Below, piece by piece: positions 14,194 through 15,761 of a DNA stretch of 15,761 nucleotides. The stretch comes from TMED27 sp037969235 (lineage in GTDB: Bacteria > Pseudomonadota > Alphaproteobacteria > Micavibrionales > Micavibrionaceae): NCBI GenBank assembly GCA_037969235.1, contig JBBKXA010000070.1:1-15761 (forward strand), written 5' to 3'. Position 1 is the stretch's first letter; the number at the start of each line of letters is the position of its first letter. Position numbers and translations under genes: made by a program. The notes under the pieces are model-generated. The model was not told the origin of the DNA, searched no databases, and saw nothing but the letters and a program-made list of their open reading frames with translations.

Positions 14194-14212
14194 CATGAGT
14201 TAGGGGCTCATG
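14194..14212. repeat. Small inverted repeat next to the terminator
   Basis: CATGAG and CTCATG form a six-pair stem around a seven-base loop, starting one base beyond the large palindrome. It has no T-tract on either strand. It might strengthen 3' end formation or be chance. The rest of the 14138-14305 gap is AT-rich and I see no gene in it. Confidence 0.35.
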
Positions 14213-14305
14213 AAACTTATATATTTATTATATCATCCAAAGCACCAAGCAAGACAATACTAAACGACAAGGCTCATATAAATATCCACAGTCATAAAAC
14301 GCCCA

Positions 14306-15037
14306 TTAATGATTGTCATCAGGCAACGGCTTAGACGCATCCATCGCCAACTTCTGCATTTTGCGCAATTCCTCTATACTATCTTTTAATACCTGAGCAC
14401 GCTGGCCAATCGAGTCTTGCATAAAAACAATATCCCCATTTTCATCAATATCCATTACATCTTTATTCGTGCGATAAAATTCAATGAGTTCCAATTGCGC
14501 ATTTAAAATCTCTTGATCCATTGTAAAAAATGCGCGCATGAGCTTCATATTCTCATCCCGAACTTTTGCCCAGCTTGTACGGATATTTTCCTGTTCTTGC
14601 ACGTCTTTAAATTGTGGAATTAAATCTTGCGACCTGTTATCTGCTTTTTCAAATCTCATCATAATCTCAGCCGCACTCTCCTCTAAGCTAAGCACTGTGC
14701 TCTCTGCTAAATCCGCATTACCATCAATATAATCAGGCCGCACCAAATTATCAGTGTCTTCGAGCGCATTTAAAACATTACGTGTCGCTTTATATTTTTG
14801 CATATCGACCTGCAATTGGTCTGTAAATTGCTTAAGAAACATTTCAAACTCATCGCGCAGAGCCGCTTGTTTCTGCATCTCAAGCTTTCCAGCCTTGCGT
14901 ACTTGCGCCACAACCGCCTCAGCATTTTGTTGCACCTGCTTTTGCTCTGCCATATTGCGCTTATGCATAAAAAACCCTGTGCCGACCAAAGCGCCGACCA
15001 CTAAAAACCCAGCCAAAATAATCAAAATTTTATTCAT
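14306..15037 (-). CDS. Membrane-anchored coiled-coil protein of unknown function
   Basis: I do not recognise this 243-residue protein as a named family. It has a single N-terminal hydrophobic segment (about residues 4-23) followed by a basic patch (H-K-R), suggesting one membrane anchor or an uncleaved signal. The rest is almost all charged helix: Gln/Lys/Glu-rich stretches at about 30-90, 115-150 and 160-192, then a final helix 208-232, typical of a coiled-coil or helical bundle. It has no cysteine. The start at 15037 is supported by AGGG seven bases upstream and by an ATGA overlap with the nucleosidase stop, making the two genes translationally coupled. It is the last gene of the operon, ending about 115 bases before a strong terminator. 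A longer in-frame start at 15100 lies inside the nucleosidase gene and is not favoured. Confidence 0.75.
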   Translation of the reverse strand: MNKILIILAGFLVVGALVGTGFFMHKRNMAEQKQVQQNAEAVVAQVRKAGKLEMQKQAALRDEFEMFLKQFTDQLQVDMQKYKATRNVLNALEDTDNLVRPDYIDGNADLAESTVLSLEESAAEIMMRFEKADNRSQDLIPQFKDVQEQENIRTSWAKVRDENMKLMRAFFTMDQEILNAQLELIEFYRTNKDVMDIDENGDIVFMQDSIGQRAQVLKDSIEELRKMQKLAMDASKPLPDDNH

Positions 15038-15588
15038 TTTATCACCCTTTTTAACGCATCTTGCAGCGCATGTGCTGCAATGTTCAACGCTGTGTTCCAA
15101 TCAATATTCGCATTATCATTTGCCCCGTCAGAAATATATTTAAAACATGTAAAATCAATATCCTCCCGCTTGCAAATCAATGCCAGCGCATAAGCTTCCA
15201 TATCAACAACATCAAAATTTTCTGCCGCTGCACTAGTATCAAAACTATCGCCTGTACCACATACGCCATGGTCAAAACCCTTAACACTCTGCCCATACTC
15301 CAACACAATCGGATCGTCTGAAAATGGTGTTTTATACAGCTCAATCCCCAGCGCCCGCACATCCATATCTCGTTGAATAAAGCGCGTAGGGTTAACCACC
15401 ATCCCGCCTTCATAACGCCGCGACCCCGCAGTACCTAAATTCACAACATGGCTAGGCCGCGTCTCGGTTATACGCTTGCTCAAAGCATACGCCGCATTCA
15501 CCTTCCCGATGCCCGTAAACAACACATCATGCGCATCAAATACATCTTGCGCCTCCTCGGCCATCGCCATCACCACCAAAACTGTCAC
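15034..15588 (-). CDS. MTA/SAH nucleosidase-like phosphorylase-family protein
   Basis: This 184-residue protein belongs to the PNP/UDP phosphorylase superfamily and resembles 5'-methylthioadenosine/S-adenosylhomocysteine nucleosidase, which releases adenine from MTA or SAH in methionine salvage and methyl-cycle clean-up. Visible landmarks are MAMAEEAQ with E11, GIGKVNAA (26-33), VVNLGTAGS (48-56), RDMDVRALG (73-81), GTGDSF (111-116), the VVDMEAYALA motif with M130-E131, and YISDGAND with catalytic-type D154. It is about 45 residues shorter than the E. coli enzyme, mainly before the VNLGTAG segment and between GTGDSF and DMEA, so its substrate may differ. The start is a GTG with GGGAG about eight bases upstream. 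It lies 16 bases after trkH, and its TGA overlaps the next gene's ATG. Confidence 0.82.
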   Translation of the reverse strand: MTVLVVMAMAEEAQDVFDAHDVLFTGIGKVNAAYALSKRITETRPSHVVNLGTAGSRRYEGGMVVNPTRFIQRDMDVRALGIELYKTPFSDDPIVLEYGQSVKGFDHGVCGTGDSFDTSAAAENFDVVDMEAYALALICKREDIDFTCFKYISDGANDNANIDWNTALNIAAHALQDALKRVIK

Positions 15589-15604
15589 TGTGCACTCTCC
15601 CGCT

Positions 15605-15761
15605 TTATCTTTGCCAGAATAATTTCGAACATAATACAAACACCGTCATAATTTCCAACCGCCCCAGCAACATACCCGCACACAACAACCATTTTGACGC
15701 CACAGGCAACGTAGAAAAATTCCCACTCGGCCCGATAATAGAGCCCGTCCCCGGCCCGACA
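15605..15761 (-). CDS. trkH: C-terminal end of TrkH-type potassium uptake protein (partial)
   Basis: A minus-strand frame open to the window edge encodes the last 51 residues of an inner-membrane protein. The sequence GPGTGSIIGPSGNFSTLP, followed by KWLLCAGMLLGRLEIMTVFVL and a final FWQR, matches the end of TrkH/KtrB potassium channels. It contains the last selectivity-filter-side segment, the conserved M-x-x-G-R-x-E motif and the terminal L-x-x-x-F-W. TrkH works with TrkA in ATP- and proton-motive-force-dependent potassium uptake. Only the C-terminus is present, so integrity cannot be judged. It is followed after 16 bases by the nucleosidase gene, probably in one transcript. Confidence 0.85.
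   Translation of the reverse strand, partial: VGPGTGSIIGPSGNFSTLPVASKWLLCAGMLLGRLEIMTVFVLCSKLFWQR

Noticed and set aside
14420..14460. EF-hand-like loop (DIDENGDI) in the coiled-coil protein
   Set aside because: Position 12 is Gln instead of Glu and there is no second hand or flanking helix pair fitting an EF-hand. A simple N-G turn explains it.

Overview
The window is about 15.8 kb of AT-leaning, densely packed bacterial chromosome. The gene content suggests a Gram-negative proteobacterium, most likely an alphaproteobacterium: a MatA/MLYCD-type malonyl-CoA decarboxylase homologue, a YcaD-type MFS carrier, a CHASE-PAS sensor kinase, TrkH, a SIMPL protein and type IV pilin-like genes. No rRNA or other strong taxonomic marker is present, so this placement is an inference. 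I saw no tRNA, insertion sequence, CRISPR array or phage gene.

Left part (1-4800): the tail of an unidentified gene overlaps a small rhodanese gene (+). These face a minus-strand run of small housekeeping and stress genes: a thiol peroxidase-like exported protein, a SIMPL-domain protein and inorganic pyrophosphatase in one probable operon. Upstream of them lie an exported YHYH-like protein with degenerate motifs, a cold-shock protein with a long structured leader, and a malonyl-CoA decarboxylase-family protein with a non-standard N-terminus.

Middle (4800-8900): a YcaD-like MFS transporter (+) converges on a large orphan membrane histidine kinase (-). The two stop codons share one CTAG palindrome. 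The kinase has an N-terminal multi-TM region, then CHASE, TM, PAS, HisKA and HATPase, and no adjacent response regulator.

Right-centre (8950-14200): this is the most interesting part. Four consecutive plus-strand genes encode large prepilin-like proteins (386, 355, 322 and 613 aa). They share a non-classical ectodomain marked by PCPA, a G(I/L)xPFxTLG-like segment, FCC, SHGxxGxGA and a C-terminal DDI...(S/T)C signature. Their ectodomain cysteine counts are 6, 6, 4 and 8. In the third protein one cysteine of the FCC pair and its presumed partner are missing together. In the fourth, an extra pair comes with a roughly 200-residue insertion. The fourth protein also lacks the Glu at mature position +5, as GspK-type tip pseudopilins do. 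The genes are packed by ATGA overlap or Shine-Dalgarno-in-gene coupling, suggesting one minor-pilin or pseudopilin assembly, possibly a tip complex. No pilus ATPase, platform protein, secretin or prepilin peptidase gene is in the window.

Right end (14160-15761): a 30-bp perfect palindrome with a T-tract on the minus strand ends a minus-strand operon. That operon is trkH (only its end is seen), then a short MTA/SAH nucleosidase-like gene, then a membrane-anchored coiled-coil protein of unknown function.
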